From Agelas oroides (lineage: Eukaryota > Porifera > Demospongiae > Agelasida > Agelasidae), in the NCBI GenBank assembly GCA_949130485.1, contig OX422198.1:1739262-1803261 (forward strand): a stretch of 64,000 nucleotides of DNA, read 5' to 3'. Below are positions 13,901 through 26,600 of the stretch, piece by piece. Below the pieces are notes generated by a model. The model ran no database searches and was not told the DNA's origin. It saw nothing but the letters and a program-made list of their open reading frames with translations. Numbering within the stretch: the stretch's first letter is position 1; each line of letters opens with the position of its first letter. The translations under genes were made by a program, and so were the position numbers.

Positions 13901-14448
13901 TAGAGCCATGGTAGAATGTAGTAGAGTCATGTAGTGTCAAGTAGAGCAATGGTACAATGGAGTAGAGCCATGGTATGGTGTAGTAGAGTCAACTAGAGCC
14001 AAGTAGAGCCATTGTAGAGTGTAGTAGAGTCAAGTAGAACCATGGTAGTGTGTAGTAGAGGCAAGTAGAGCCAAGTAGAGTCAAAGTAGAGTGTAGTGGA
14101 CTGAAGTAGAGTCAAGTAGAGCCATGGTAGAATGTAGTAGAGTCATGTAGAGTCAAGTAGAGCCATGGTAGAATATAGTAGAGCCAGGTAGAGCCATGGT
14201 AGAGTGTAGTAGAGTCAAGAAGAGTCACGGGGATCCATGCTAGGATGTAGTAGAGCCAAGGTAGAGTGTAGTAGAGACATGTAGAGCGAGGTCTAGCAAT
14301 GGTATAGTGTAGTAGAGTCAAGTAGAGCCAAGTAGAGCCATCGTAGAATGTAGTAGAGTGAAGTAGAGCTATGGCAGAGTGTAGTAGAGTCATGTAAGTG
14401 TCAAGTAGAGCCATGGTACAATGGAGTAGAGCTATGGTAGAGTGTAGT
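7917..14448 (+). repeat. Higher-order block A2 (6.5 kb), shortened copy of A1
   Basis: This is a near-identical copy of A1. The offset is 7,916 bp up to about 13.7 kb, drops to 7,914 where a GT dinucleotide is missing near 13.74 kb (CCATGGTAGAG here, CCATGGTGTAGAG in A1), and falls to 6,533 after about 13.9 kb. About 1,381 bp of A1 (roughly 5.97-7.35 kb) therefore has no counterpart here. The block ends where the ATTCAATTGG landmark returns at 14,451. The few substitutions elsewhere suggest a recent tandem duplication. Confidence 0.85.
8766..10796 (+). repeat. Nested 917-bp tandem repeat in A2
   Basis: This is the counterpart of the 917-bp repeat in A1, displaced by 7,916 bp. CACGTG falls at 8,808, 9,725 and 10,642. 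Because both A blocks carry it with the same phase, the 917-bp amplification came before the 7.9-kb duplication. Confidence 0.8.
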
Positions 14449-17400
14449 AGATTCAATTGGAACCATGGTAGAATGTAGTAGAGCCATGTAGTGTGAAGAA
14501 AAGCCATGGTATACAATGGAGTAGAGCCATGGTAGAGTGTAGTAGAGTCAAGTAGAGCCAAGTAGAGGAACGGAAGAGTGTAGTAGTCTCAAGTAGAGCC
14601 AAGTAGAGCCATGAGAGCATGTAGTAGAGTCATGTAGAGCCAAGTAGAGCCATGGTAGAATGTAGAAGAGCCAGGTAGAGCATTAGTAGAATGAAGTAGA
14701 GACAAGTAGAGTGACGTGGAGTCATGGTAGAATGTAGTAGAATCAAGTAGAGTCAAGTAGAGCCATGGTAGAATGTAGTATGATCATGCAGAGTCAAGTA
14801 GAGCCATGGTATAATGTAGTAGAGCCAGGTAGAGCCATGGTAGAGTGTGGTAGAGTCAAGTAGAGTAACGAGCATCCATGGAAGGATGTAGTAGAGCCAA
14901 GGTAGAGTGTAGTAGAAACAAGTACAGCCAGGTCTAGCAATGATATAGTGTAGTAGAGCCAAGTAGAGCCATGGTAGAGTGTAGTAGAGTGAGATAGAGC
15001 CAAGTAGATCCACGGTAGCATGTAGTAGAGTCATGTAGAGCCAAGTAGAGCCATGGTATAGTGTAGTAGAGTCAAGGAGAGCTATTGTAGAATGTAGTAG
15101 AGTCAAGTACAGTCACGTGGAGCAATGGTAGAATGTAGTAGAGACATGGTAGAGTGTAGTAGAGTCCAGTAGAGACCAGTAGAGCCATGGTAGAGTGTAG
15201 TAGAGTCAAGTAGAGCAAAGTAGAGCCATGGTAGAGTGTAGTAGAGCCACGTAGAGCAATGGTAGGGTGTAGGAGAGTCAAGTAGAGTCAAGAAGAGCCA
15301 CGGTAGAACTTAGTAGAATCATGTAGTGTCAAGTAGACCCATGGTACATGGAGTAGAGTCATGGTAGAGTGTAGTAGAGTCAAGAAGAGCCAATTTGAGC
15401 CATGGTAGAATGTAGTAGAGTCATGTAGAGTCAAGTAGAGCCATGGTAGAGTGTAGTAGAGCCAAGTAGAACCATGGTAGTATCTAGTAGAGGCCAGTAG
15501 AGCCAAGTAGAGCCAAAGTAGAGTGTAGTAGACTCACGTAGAGTCAAGTAGAGCCATGGTAGAATGTAGTAGGGTCATGTAGAGTCAAGTAGAGGCACGG
15601 TAGAATGTAGTAGAGCCAGGTAGACCCATGGTAGAGTGTAGTAGAGTCAAGTAGGGCCACGTGGATCCATGGTAGGATGTAGTACAGCTAAGGTAGAGTG
15701 AAGTAGAGACAAGTAGAGCCAGGTCTAGCAATGGTATAGTGTAGTAGAGTCAAGTAGAGCCAAGTAGAGCCATCGTAGAATGTAGTAGAGTCAAGTAGAG
15801 CCATGGTAGAATGTAGTAGAGTCATGTAGTGTCAAGTAGAGCCATGGTACAATGGAGTAGAGCCATGGTATAGTGTAGTAGAGTCAAGTAGAGCCAAGTA
15901 GAGCCATGGTAGAGTGTAGTAGAGCCAAGTAGAGCCATGGTATTGTGTAGTAGAGTCAAGTAGAACCAACTAGGACCAAGGTAGAGTGTAGTGGACTCAA
16001 GGAGAGTCAAGTAGAGCCATGGTAGAATGTAGTAGAGTCATATACAATCAAGTAGAGTCACGGTAGAAAGTAGTAGAGCTAGGTAGAGCGATGGTAGAGT
16101 GTAGTAGGGTCAAGTAGAGCCACGTGGATCCATGGTAGGATGTAGTAGAGCAAAGGTAGAGCGAAGTAGAGACAAGTAGAGCCAGGTCTAGCAATGGTAT
16201 AGTGTAGTAGAGTCAAGTAGAGCCAAGTAGAGCCATCGTAGAATGTAGCAGAGTCAAGTAGAGCCATGGTAGAATGTAGTAGTAGAGCCAGGTAGACCCA
16301 TGGTAGAGTGTAGTAGAGTGAAGTAGAGTCACGTGGATCCATGGTAGGATGTAGTAGAGCAAAGGTAGAGCGAAGTAGAGACAAGTAGACCCAGGTCTAG
16401 CAATGGTATAGTGTAGTAGAGTCAAGTAGAGCCAAGTAGAGCCATCGTAGAATGTAGTAGAGTCAAGTAGAGCCATGGTAGAATGTAGTAGAGTCATGTA
16501 GTGTCAAGTAGAGCCATGGTACAATGGGGTAGAGCCATGGTATAGTGTAGTAGAGTCAAGTAGAGCCAAGTAGAGCCATGGTAGAGTGTAGTAGAGCCAA
16601 GTAGAGCCATGGTATTGTGTAGTAGAGTCATGTAGAACCAAGTAGGACCAAGGTAGAGTGTAGTGGACTCAAGGAGAGTCAAGTAGAGCCATGGCAGAAT
16701 GTAGTAGAGTCATGTAGAATCAAGTAGAGTCATGGTAGAAAGTAGTAGAGCTAGGTAGAGCGATGGTAGAGTGTAGTACGGTCAAGTGGAGTCACGTGGA
16801 TCCATGGTAGGATGTAGTAGAGTAAAGGTAGAGCGAAGTAGAGACAAGTAGAGCCAGGTCTAGCAATGGTATAGTGTAGTAGAGTCAAGTAGAGCAAAGT
16901 AGAGCCATCGTAGAATGTAGCAGAGTCAAGTAGAGCCATGCTAGAATGTAGTAGAGTCATGTAGTGTCAAGTAGAGCCATGGTACAATGGAGTAGAGCCA
17001 TGGTATAGTGTAGTAGAGTCAAGTAGAGCCAAGTAGAGCCTTGGTAGAGTGTAGTAGAGCCAAGTAGAGCCATGGTATTGTTTAGTAGAGTCAAGTAGAA
17101 CCAAGTAGAACGAAGGTAGAGTGTAGTGAACTCAAGGAGAGTCAAGTAGAGCCATGGTATAATGTAGTACAGTCATGTAGAATCAAGTAGAGCCACGGTA
17201 GAAAGTAGTAGAGCTAGGTAGAGAGATGGTAGAGTGTAGTAGGGTCAAGTGGAGTCGCGTGGATCCATGGTAGGATGTAGTAGAGCCAAGGTAGAGTGAA
17301 GTAGAGACAAGTAGAGTCAGGTCTAGCAATGGTATAGTGTAGTAGAGTCAAGTACAGCCAAGTAGAGCCATCGTAGAATGTAGTAGAGTGAAGTAGAGCC

Positions 17401-19527
17401 ATGGAAGAATGTAGTAGAGTCAAGTAGACCCATGGTAGATTGTAGTAGAGTCATGTAGTGTCAAGTAGAGCCATTGTACAGTGGAGTAGAGCTATGATAT
17501 ACTGTAGTAGAGTCAAGTACAGCCAAAAAGAGCCATGGTAGAGTGTAGTAGAGCCAAGTAGAGCTATGGTAGTGTGTAGTAGAGGCAAGTAGAGCCAAGT
17601 AGAGCCAAAGTAGAGTGTAGTGGACTGAAGTAGAGTCAAGTAGAGCCATGGTAGAATGTAGTAGAGTCATGTAGAGTCAAGTAGAGCCATGGTAGAATGT
17701 AGTAGAGCCAGGTAGAGCCATGGTAGGGTGCAGTAGAGTCAAGTAGAGTCAATTGGATCCATGGTAGGATGTAGTAGAGCCAAGGTAGAGTGTAGTAGGG
17801 ACAAGTAGAGCCAGGTCTAGCAATGGTATAGTGTAGTAGAGTCAAGTAGAGCCAAGTAGAGCCAAGGTAGAATGTAGTAGAGTCAAGTAGAGCCATGGTA
17901 GAATGTAGTAGAGGCATACAGAGTCAAGTAGAGCAATGGTAGAATGTAGTAGAACGACGTAGAGTCACATGGAGCCATGGTAGAATGTAGTAGAGACATG
18001 GTAGAGTGTAGTAGAGTCAAGTAGAGCCAAGTAGAGCCATGGCAGAGTGTAGTAGAGCCAAGTAGAGCCATGGTAGTGTGTACTAGAGTCAAGTAGAGCA
18101 AAGTACAGCCAAGGTAGAGTGTAGTGGACTCAAGTAGAGTCAAGTAGAGCCATGGTAGAATGTAGTAGAGTCATGTAGAGTCAAGTAGAGACATGGTAGA
18201 ATGTAGTAGAGCCAGGTAGAGCCATTGTAGAGTGTAGTAGATTCAAGAAGAGTCACGTTGATCCATGATAGGATGTAGTAGAGCCAAGGTAGAGTGAAGT
18301 AGAGACAAGTTGAGCCAGGTGTAGCAATGGTATAGTGTAGTAGAGTCAAGTAGAGCCAAGTACAGCCATCGTAGAATGTAGTAAAGTCAAGTAGAGCCAT
18401 GGTAGAATGTAGTAGAGTCATGTAGTGTCACGTAGAGCCATGGTACAATGGAGTAGAGTCAAGTAGAGTCACTTGGAGCCATGGTAGAATGTAATAGAGA
18501 CATGGTAGAGTGTAGTAGAGTCGAGTAGAGCCAAGTACAGCCATGGTAGAGTGTAGTAGAGTCAAGTAGAGTCAAGTAGAGCCATGGTAGAATGTAGTAG
18601 AGTCATGTATTGTGAAGTATAGCCATGATATACAATGGAGTGGAGCCATGGTAGAGTGTAGTAGAGTCAAGTAGAGCCAAGTAGAGCCATGATAGAGTGT
18701 AGTAGAGCCAAGTAGAGCCATGGTAGTCTGTAGTAGAGTCAAGTAGAGCCAAGTAGAACCAAGGTAGAGTGTAGTGGACTCAAGGAGAGTCAAGTAGAGC
18801 CATGGTAGAATGTAGTAGAGTCATGGTAGAATGTAGTAGAGTCATGTAGAATCAAGTAGAGCCACGGTAGAAAGTAGTAGAGCTAGGTAGAGCGATGGTA
18901 GAGTGTAGTAGAGGCAAGTGGAGTCACGTGGATCCATGGTAGGATGTAGTAGAGCCAAGGTAGAGTGAAGTAGAGACAAGTAGAGCCAGGTCTAGCAATG
19001 GTATAGTGTAGTAGAGTCAAGTAGAGCCAAGTAGAGCCATTGTAGAATGTAGTAGAGTCAAGTAGAGCCATGGTAGAATGTAGTAGAGTCATGTAGTGTC
19101 AAGTAGAGCCATTGTACAATGGAGTAGAGCCATGATATCCTGTAGTAGAGTCAAGTAGAGCCAAGAAGAGCCAAAGTAGAGTGTAGTGGACTGAAGTAGA
19201 GTCAAGTAGAGCCATGGTAGAATGTAGTAGAGTCATGTAGAGTCAAGTAGAGACATGGTAGAATGCAGTAGAGCCAAGGTAGAGTGAAGTACAGACAAGT
19301 AGAGCTAGGTCTAGCAATCGTACATTGTAGTCGAGTCAAGCAGAGCCATGTAGAGCCAAGTATAGCCACCGTAGAATGTAGTAGAGACAAGTAGAGTCAA
19401 GGTAGAGTGTAGTGGACTCAAGCAGAGTAAAGTAGAGCCAAGGTAGAATGTAGTAGAGTCATGTAGAATCAAGTGGAGCCATGGTAGAATGTAGTAGACC
19501 CAGGTAGAGCCATGGTGTAGAGTGTAG
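14449..19527 (+). repeat. Higher-order block B
   Basis: The block begins at the third ATTCAATTGG landmark (14,451), with a private variant GAAGAAAAGCC shortly after it. The part from 14,449 to about 16.1 kb recurs at 56,916 onward with a constant offset of 42,467. The part from about 16.2 to 19,527 recurs at about 60.7-64.0 kb with offset 44,483, then 44,473 after a 10-bp word is lost. 19,527 corresponds to the last base of the window, so the right end of the homology is set by the window edge, not by biology. Confidence 0.8.
16494..17419 (+). repeat. 463-bp tandem pair inside block B
   Basis: Variants such as GGTATTGTGTAG, GTAGAACCAAGTAGGACC and the GTCAAGTGGAGTCACGTGG cluster recur 463 bp apart (16,494 against 16,957; 16,751 against 17,214). 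A less regular related copy lies upstream from about 15.8 kb. Nearby at about 16,277 there is a GTAGTAGTAG run, a 3-bp GTA gain over the usual GTAGTAG. Confidence 0.75.
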
Positions 19528-22500
19528 TAGAGTCAAGTAGAGTCACGTGGATCCATGGTAGGATGTAGTACAGCTAAGGTAGAGTGAAGTAGAGACAAGT
19601 AGAGCCAGGTCTAGCAAAGGTATAGTGTAGTAGAGTCAAGTAGAGCCAAGTATAGCCATAGTAGAATCTTGTAGAGTCATGTAGTGTCAAGTAGAGCCAT
19701 GGTACAATGGAGTAGAGCCATTGTATAGTGTAGTAGAGTCAAGTAGAGCCAAGTAGAGCCATTGTAGAGTGTAGTAGAGCCAAGTACAGCCATGGTAGTG
19801 TGTAGTAGAGGCAAGTAGAGGCAAGTAGAGCTAAAGTAGAGTGTAGTGGACTGAAGTAGAGTCAAGTAGAGCCATTGTAGAATTTAGTAGAGCCAGGTAG
19901 AGCCATGGTAGAGTGTAGTACAGTCACGTAGAGTCAAGTAGATCCATGGAAGAATGTAGTAGAGTCAAGTACAGCTATGGTAGAATGTGGTAGGGACATG
20001 GTAGAGTGTAGTAGAGTGATGTAGAGCCAAGTAGAGCCATGGTAGATTGTAGTAGAGCCAAGTAGAGCCATGGTAGCGTGTAGTAGAGTCAAGTAGAGCC
20101 AAGTAGAGTCAAGGTAGAATGTAGTGGACTCAACCAGAGTAAAGTAGAGCCATGGTAGAATGTAGTAGAGTCATATAGAGTCAAGTAGAGCCATGGTAGA
20201 ATGTAGTAGAGCCAGGTAGAGCCATGGTGTAGAGTGTAGTAGAGTCCAGTAGGGCCACTTGGATCCATGGTAGGATGTAGTACAGCTAAGGTAGAGTGAA
20301 GTAGAGACAAGTAGAGCCAGGTCTAGCAATGGTATAGTGTAGTAGAGTCAAGTAGAGCCAAGTAGAGCCATCGTAGAATGTAGTAGAGTCAAGTAGAGCC
20401 ATGGTAGAATGTAGTAGAGTGATCTAGTGTCAAATAGAGCCATGGTACAATGGAGTAGAGCCATGGTATAATGTAGTAGAGTCAAGTAGAGCCAAGTAGA
20501 GCAATGGTAGAGTGTAGTAGAGCCAAGTAGAGCCAAGGTAGAGTGTAGTGGACTCAAGGAGAGTAAAGTAGAGCCATAGTAGAATGTAGTAGAGTCATGT
20601 AGAGTCAAGTAGAGCCATGGTAGAATGTAGTAGAGCCAGGTAGAGCAATGGTAGAGTGTAGTAGAGTCAAGTAGAGTCACGTGGATCCATGGTTGGATGT
20701 AGTAGAGCCAAGGTAGAGTGAAGTAGAGACAAGTAGAGTCAGGTCTAGCAATGGTATAGTGTAGTAGAGTCAAGTAGAGCCAAGTAGAGCCATCGTAGAA
20801 TGTAGTAGAGTGAAGTAGAGCCATGGAAGAATGTAGTAGAGTCAAGTAGAGCCATGGTAGAATGTAGTAGAGTCATGTAGTGTCAAGTAGAGCCATTGTA
20901 CAGTGGAGAAGAGCCATGATATACTGTAGTAGAGTCAAGTACAGCCAAAAAGAGCCATGGTAGAGTGTAGTAGAGCCAAGTAGAGCTATGGTAGTGTGTA
21001 GTAGATGCAAGTAGAGGCAAGTAGAGCCAAAGTAGAGTGTAGTGGACTGAAGTAGAGTCAAGTAGAGCCATGGTAGAATGTAGTAGAGTCATGTAGAGTC
21101 AAGTAGAGCCATGGGAGAATGTAGTAGAGCCAGGTAGAGCCATGGTAGGGTGCAGTAGAGTCAAGTAGAGTCAATTGGATCCATGGTAGGATGTAGTAGA
21201 GCCAAGGTAGAGTGTAGTAGGGACAAGTAGAGCAAGGTCTAGCAATGGTATAGTGTAGTAGAGTCAAGTAGAGCCAAGTACAGCCATCGTAGAATGTAGT
21301 AAAGTCAAGTAGAGCCATGGTAGAATGTAGTAGAGTCATGTAGTGTCACGTAGAGCCATGGTACAATGGAGTAGAGTCAAGTAGAGTCACTTGGAGCCAT
21401 GGTAGAATGTAATAGAGACATGGTAGAGTGTAGTAGAGTCGAGTAGAGCCAAGTAGAGCCATGGTAGAGTGTAGTAGAGTCAAGTAGAGTCAAGTAGAGC
21501 CATGGTAGAATGTAGTAGAGTCATGTATTGTGAAGTATAGCCATGATATACAATGGAGTGGAGCCATGGTAGAGTGTAGTAGAGTCAAGTAGAGCCAAGT
21601 AGAGCCATGATAGAGTGTAGTAGAGCCAAGTAGAGCCATGGTAGTCTGTAGTAGAGTCAAGTAGAGCCAAGTAGAACCAAGGTAGAGTGTAGTGGACTCA
21701 AGGAGAGTCAAGTAGAGCCATGGTAGAATGTAGTAGAGTCATGGTAGAATGTAGTAGTAGTGTCATGTAGAATCAAGTAGAGCCACGGTAGAAAGTAGTA
21801 GAGCTAGGTAGAGCGATGGTAGAGTGTAGTAGAGGCAAGTGGAGTCACGTGGATCCATGGTAGGATGTAGTAGAGCCAAGGTAGAGTGAAGTAGAGACAA
21901 GTAGAGCCAGGTCTAGCAATGGTATAGTGTAGTAGAGTCAAGTAGAGCCAAGTAGAGCCATTGTAGAATGTAGTAGAGTCAAGTAGAGCCATGGTAGAAT
22001 GTAGTAGAGTCATGTAGTGTCAAGTAGAGCCATTGTACAATGGAGTAGAGCCATGATATACTGTAGTAGAGTCAAGTAGAGCCAAGAAGAGCCAAGGTAG
22101 AGTGTAGTGGACTGAAGTAGAGTCAAGTAGAGCCATGGTAGAATGTAGTAGAGTCATGTAGAGTCAAGTAGAGACATGGTAGAATGCAGTAGAGCCAAGG
22201 TAGAGTGAAGTACAGACAAGTAGAGCTAGGTCTAGCAATCGTACATTGTAGTCGAGTCAAGCAGAGCCAAGTAGAGCCAAGTAGAGCCACCGTAGAATGT
22301 AGTAGAGACAAGTAGAGTCAAGGTAGAGTGTAGTGGACTCAAGCAGAGTAAAGTAGAGCCAAGGTAGAATGTAGTAGAGTCATGTAGAATCAAGTGGAGC
22401 CATGGTAGAATGTAGTAGAGCCAGGTAGAGCCATGGTGTAGAGTGTAGTAGAGTCAAGTAGAGTCACGTGGATCCATGGTAGGATGTAGTACAGCTAAGG

Positions 22501-23690
22501 TAGAGTGAAGTAGAGACAAGTAGAGCCAGGTCTAGCAAAGGTATAGTGTAGTAGAGTCAAGTAGAGTCAAGTAGAGCCATAGTAGAATCTTGTAGAGTCA
22601 TGTAGTGTCAAGTAGAGCCATGGTACAATGGAGTAGAGCCATTGTATAGTGTAGTAGAGTCAAGTAGAGCCAAATAGAGCCATTGTAGAGTGTAGTAGAG
22701 CCAAGTACAGCCATGGTAGTGTGTAGTAGAGGCAAGTAGAGGCAAGTAGAGCTAAAGTAGAGTGTAGTGGACTGAAGTAGAGTCAAGTAGAGCCATGGTA
22801 GAGTGTAGTAGAGTCATGTAGAGCCATGGTAGAGTGTAGTACAGTCACGTAGAGTCAAGTAGATCCATGGAAGAATGTAGTAGAGTCAAGTACAGCTATG
22901 GTAGAATGTGGTAGGGACATGGTAGAGTGTAGTAGAGTGATGTAGAGCCAAGTAGAGCCATGGTAGATTGTAGTAGAGCCAAGTAGAGCCATGGTAGTGT
23001 GTAGTAGAGTCAAGTAGAGCCAAGTAGAGTCAAGGTAGAATGTAGTGGACTCAACCAGAGTAAAGTAGAGCCATGGTAGAATGTAGTAGAGTCATGTAGA
23101 GTCAAGTAGAGCCATGGTAGAATGTAGTAGAGCCAGGTAGAGCCATGGTGTAGAGTGTAGTAGAGTCCAGTAGGGCCACGTGGATCCATGGTAGGATGTA
23201 GTACAGCTAAGGTAGAGTGAAGTAGAGACAAGTAGAGCCAGGTCTAGCAATGGTATAGTGTAGTAGAGTCAAGTAGAGCCAAGTAGAGCCATCGTAGAAT
23301 GTAGTAGAGTCAAGTAGAGCCATGGTAGAATGTAGTAGAGTGATCTAGTGTCAAATAGAGCCATGGTACAATGGAGTAGAGCCATGGTATAATGTAGTAG
23401 AGTCAAGTAGAGCCAAGTAGAGCAATGGTAGAGTGTAGTAGAGCCAAGTAGAGCCAAGGTAGAGTGTAGTGGACTCAAGGAGAGAAAAGTAGAGCCATAG
23501 TAGAATGTAGTAGAGTCATGTAGAGTCAAGTAGAGCCATGGTAGAATGTAGTAGAGCCAGGTAGAGCAATGGTAGAGTGTAGTAGAGTCAAGTAGAGTCA
23601 CGTGGATCCATGGTAGGATGTAGTAGAGCAAAGGTAGAGTGTAGTAGAAACAAGTAGAGCCAGGTCTAGCAATGGTATAGTGTAGTAGAG
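18200..23690 (+). repeat. 2.92-kb tandem pair
   Basis: The stretch from about 18.2 to 20.8 kb matches about 21.1-23.7 kb. The offset is 2,918 bp at first and 2,921 bp after about 21.76 kb, where a GTA triplet was gained (GTAGTAGTAGTGTCATG). This pair overlaps both block B on the left and the 5,950-bp pair on the right, so the large repeats share sub-blocks and are not cleanly separated. Confidence 0.7.
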
Positions 23691-26600
23691 TCAAGTAGAG
23701 CCAAGTAGAGCCATCGTAGAATGTAGTAGAGTCAAGTAGAGCCATGGTAGAATGTAGTAGAGTGATCTAGTGTCAAATACAGCCATGGTACAATGGAGTA
23801 GAGCCATTGTATAGTGTAGTAGAGTCAAGTAGAGCCAAATAGAGCCATTGTAGAGTGTAGTAGAGCCAAGTACAGCCATGGTAGTGTGTAGTAGAGGCAA
23901 GTAGAGGCAAGTAGAGCTAAAGTAGAGTGTAGTGGACTGAAGTAGAGTCAAGTAGAGCCATGGTAGAGTGTAGTAGAGTCATGTAGAGCCATGGTAGAGT
24001 GTAGTACAGTCACGTAGAGTCAAGTAGATCCATGGAAGAATGTAGTAGAGTCAAGTACAGCTATGGTAGAATGTGGTAGGGACATGGTAGAGTGTAGTAG
24101 AGTGATGTAGAGCCAAGTAGAGCCATGGTAGATTGTAGTAGAGCCAAGTAGAGCCATGGTAGTGTGTAGTAGAGTCAAGTAGAGCCAAGTAGAGTCAAGG
24201 TAGAATGTAGTGGACTCAACCAGAGTAAAGTAGAGCCATGGTAGAATGTAGTAGAGTCATGTAGAGTCAAGTAGAGCCATGGTAGAATGTAGTAGAGCCA
24301 GGTAGAGCCATGGTGTAGAGTGTAGTAGAGTCCAGTAGGGCCACGTGGATCCATGGTAGGATGTAGTACAGCTAAGGTAGAGTGACGTAGAGACAAGTAG
24401 AGCCAGGTCTAGCAATGGTATAGTGTAGTAGAGTCAAGTAGAGCCAAGTAGAGCCATCGTAGAATGTAGTAGAGTCAAGTAGAGCCATGGTAGAATGTAG
24501 TAGAGTGATCTAGTGTCAAATAGAGCCATGGTACAATGGAGTAGAGCCATGGTATAATGTAGTAGAGTCAAGTAGAGCCAAGTAGAGCAATGGTAGAGTG
24601 TAGTAGAGCCAAGTAGAGCCAAGGTAGAGTGTAGTGGACTCAAGGAGAGAAAAGTAGAGCCATAGTAGAATGTAGTAGAGTCATGTAGAGTCAAGTAGAG
24701 CCATGGTAGAATGTAGTAGAGCCAGGTAGAGCAATGGTAGAGTGTAGTAGAGTCAAGTAGAGTCACGTGGATCCATGGTAGGATGTAGTAGAGCAAAGGT
24801 AGAGTGTAGTAGAAACAAGTAGAGCCAGGTCTAGCAATGGTATAGTGTAGTAGAGTCAAGTAGAGCCAAGTAGAGCCATCGTAGAATGTAGTAGAGTCAA
24901 GTAGAGCCATGGTAGAATGTAGTAGAGTGATCTAGTGTCAAATAGAGCCATGGTACAATGGAGTAGAGCCATGGTATAATGTAGTAGAGTCAAGTAGAGC
25001 CAAGTAGAGCAATGGTAGAGTGTAGTAGAGCCAAGTAGAGCCAAGGTAGAGTGTAGTGGACTCAAGGAGAGTAAAGTAGAGCCATAGTAGAATGTAGTAG
25101 AGTCATGTAGAGTCAAGTAGAGCCATGGTAGAATGTAGTAGAGCCAGGTAGAGCAATGGTAGAGTGTAGTAGAGTCAAGTAGAGTCACGTGGATCCATGG
25201 TTGGATGTAGTAGAGCCAAGGTAGAGTGAAGTAGAGACAAGTAGAGTCAGGTCTAGCAATGGTATAGTGTAGTAGAGTCAAGTAGAGCCAAGTAGAGCCA
25301 TCGTAGAATGTAGTAGAGTGAAGTAGAGCCATGGAAGAATGTAGTAGAGTCAAGTAGACCCATGGTAGAATGTAGTAGAGTCATGTAGTGTCAAGTAGAG
25401 CCATTGTACAGTGGAGAAGAGCCATGATATACTGTAGTAGAGTCAAGTACAGTCAAAAAGAGCCATGGTAGAGTGTAGTAGAGCCAAGTAGAGCTATGGT
25501 AGTGTGTAGTAGAGGCAAGTAGAGCCAAGTAGAGCCAAAGTAGAGTGTAGTGGACTGACGTAGAGTCAAGTAGAGCCATGGTAGAATGTAGTAGAGTCAT
25601 GTAGAGTCAAGTAGAGCCATGGTAGAATGTAGTAGAGCCAGGTAGAGCCATGGTAGGGTGCAGTAGAGTCAGGTAGAGTCAATTGGATCCATGGTAGGAT
25701 GTAGTAGAGCCAAGGTAGAGTGTAGTAGGGACAAGTAGAGCAAGGTCTAGCAATGGTATAGTGTAGTAGAGTCAAGTAGAGCCAAGTACAGCCATCGTAG
25801 AATGTAGTAAAGTCAAGTAGAGCCATGGTAGAATATAGTAGAGTCATGTAGTGTCACGTAGAGCCATGGTACAATGGAGTAGAGTCAAGTAGAGTCACTT
25901 GGAGCCATGGTAGAATGTAATAGAGACATGGTAGAGTGTAGTAGAGTCGAGTAGAGCCAAGTAGAGCCATGGTAGAGTGTAGTAGAGTCAAGTAGAGTCA
26001 AGTAGAGCCATGGTAGAATGTAGTAGAGTCATGTATTGTGAAGTATAGCCATGATATACAATGGAGTGGAGCCATGGTAGAGTGTAGTAGAGTCAAGTAG
26101 AGCCAAGTAGAGCCATGATAGAGTGTAGTAGAGCCAAGTAGAGCCATGGTAGTCTGTAGTAGAGTCAAGTAGAGCCAAGTAGAACCAAGGTAGAGTGTAG
26201 TGGACTCAAGGAGAGTCAAGTAGAGCCATGGTAGAATGTAGTAGAGTCATGGTAGAATGTAGTAGAGTCATGTAGAATCAAGTAGAGCCACGGTAGAAAG
26301 TAGTAGAGCTAGGTAGAGCGATGGTAGAGTGTAGTAGAGGCAAGTGGAGTCACGTGGATCCATGGTAGGATGTAGTAGAGCCAAGGTAGAGTGAAGTAGA
26401 GACAAGTAGAGCCAGGTCTAGCAATGGTATAGTGTAGTAGAGTCAAGTAGAGCCAAGTAGAGCCATTGTAGAATGTAGTAGAGTCAAGTAGAGCCATGGT
26501 AGAATGTAGTAGAGTCATGTAGTGTCAAGTAGAGCCATTGTACAATGGAGTAGAGCCATGATATCCTGTAGTAGAGTCAAGTAGAGCCAAGAAGAGCCAA

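Noticed and set aside
16271-16290. GTA triplet microsatellite
   Set aside because: The GTAGTAGTAG run is only three units and is a one-step slippage within a monomer. A similar gain occurs near 21,754. It is too short to call as a separate repeat.
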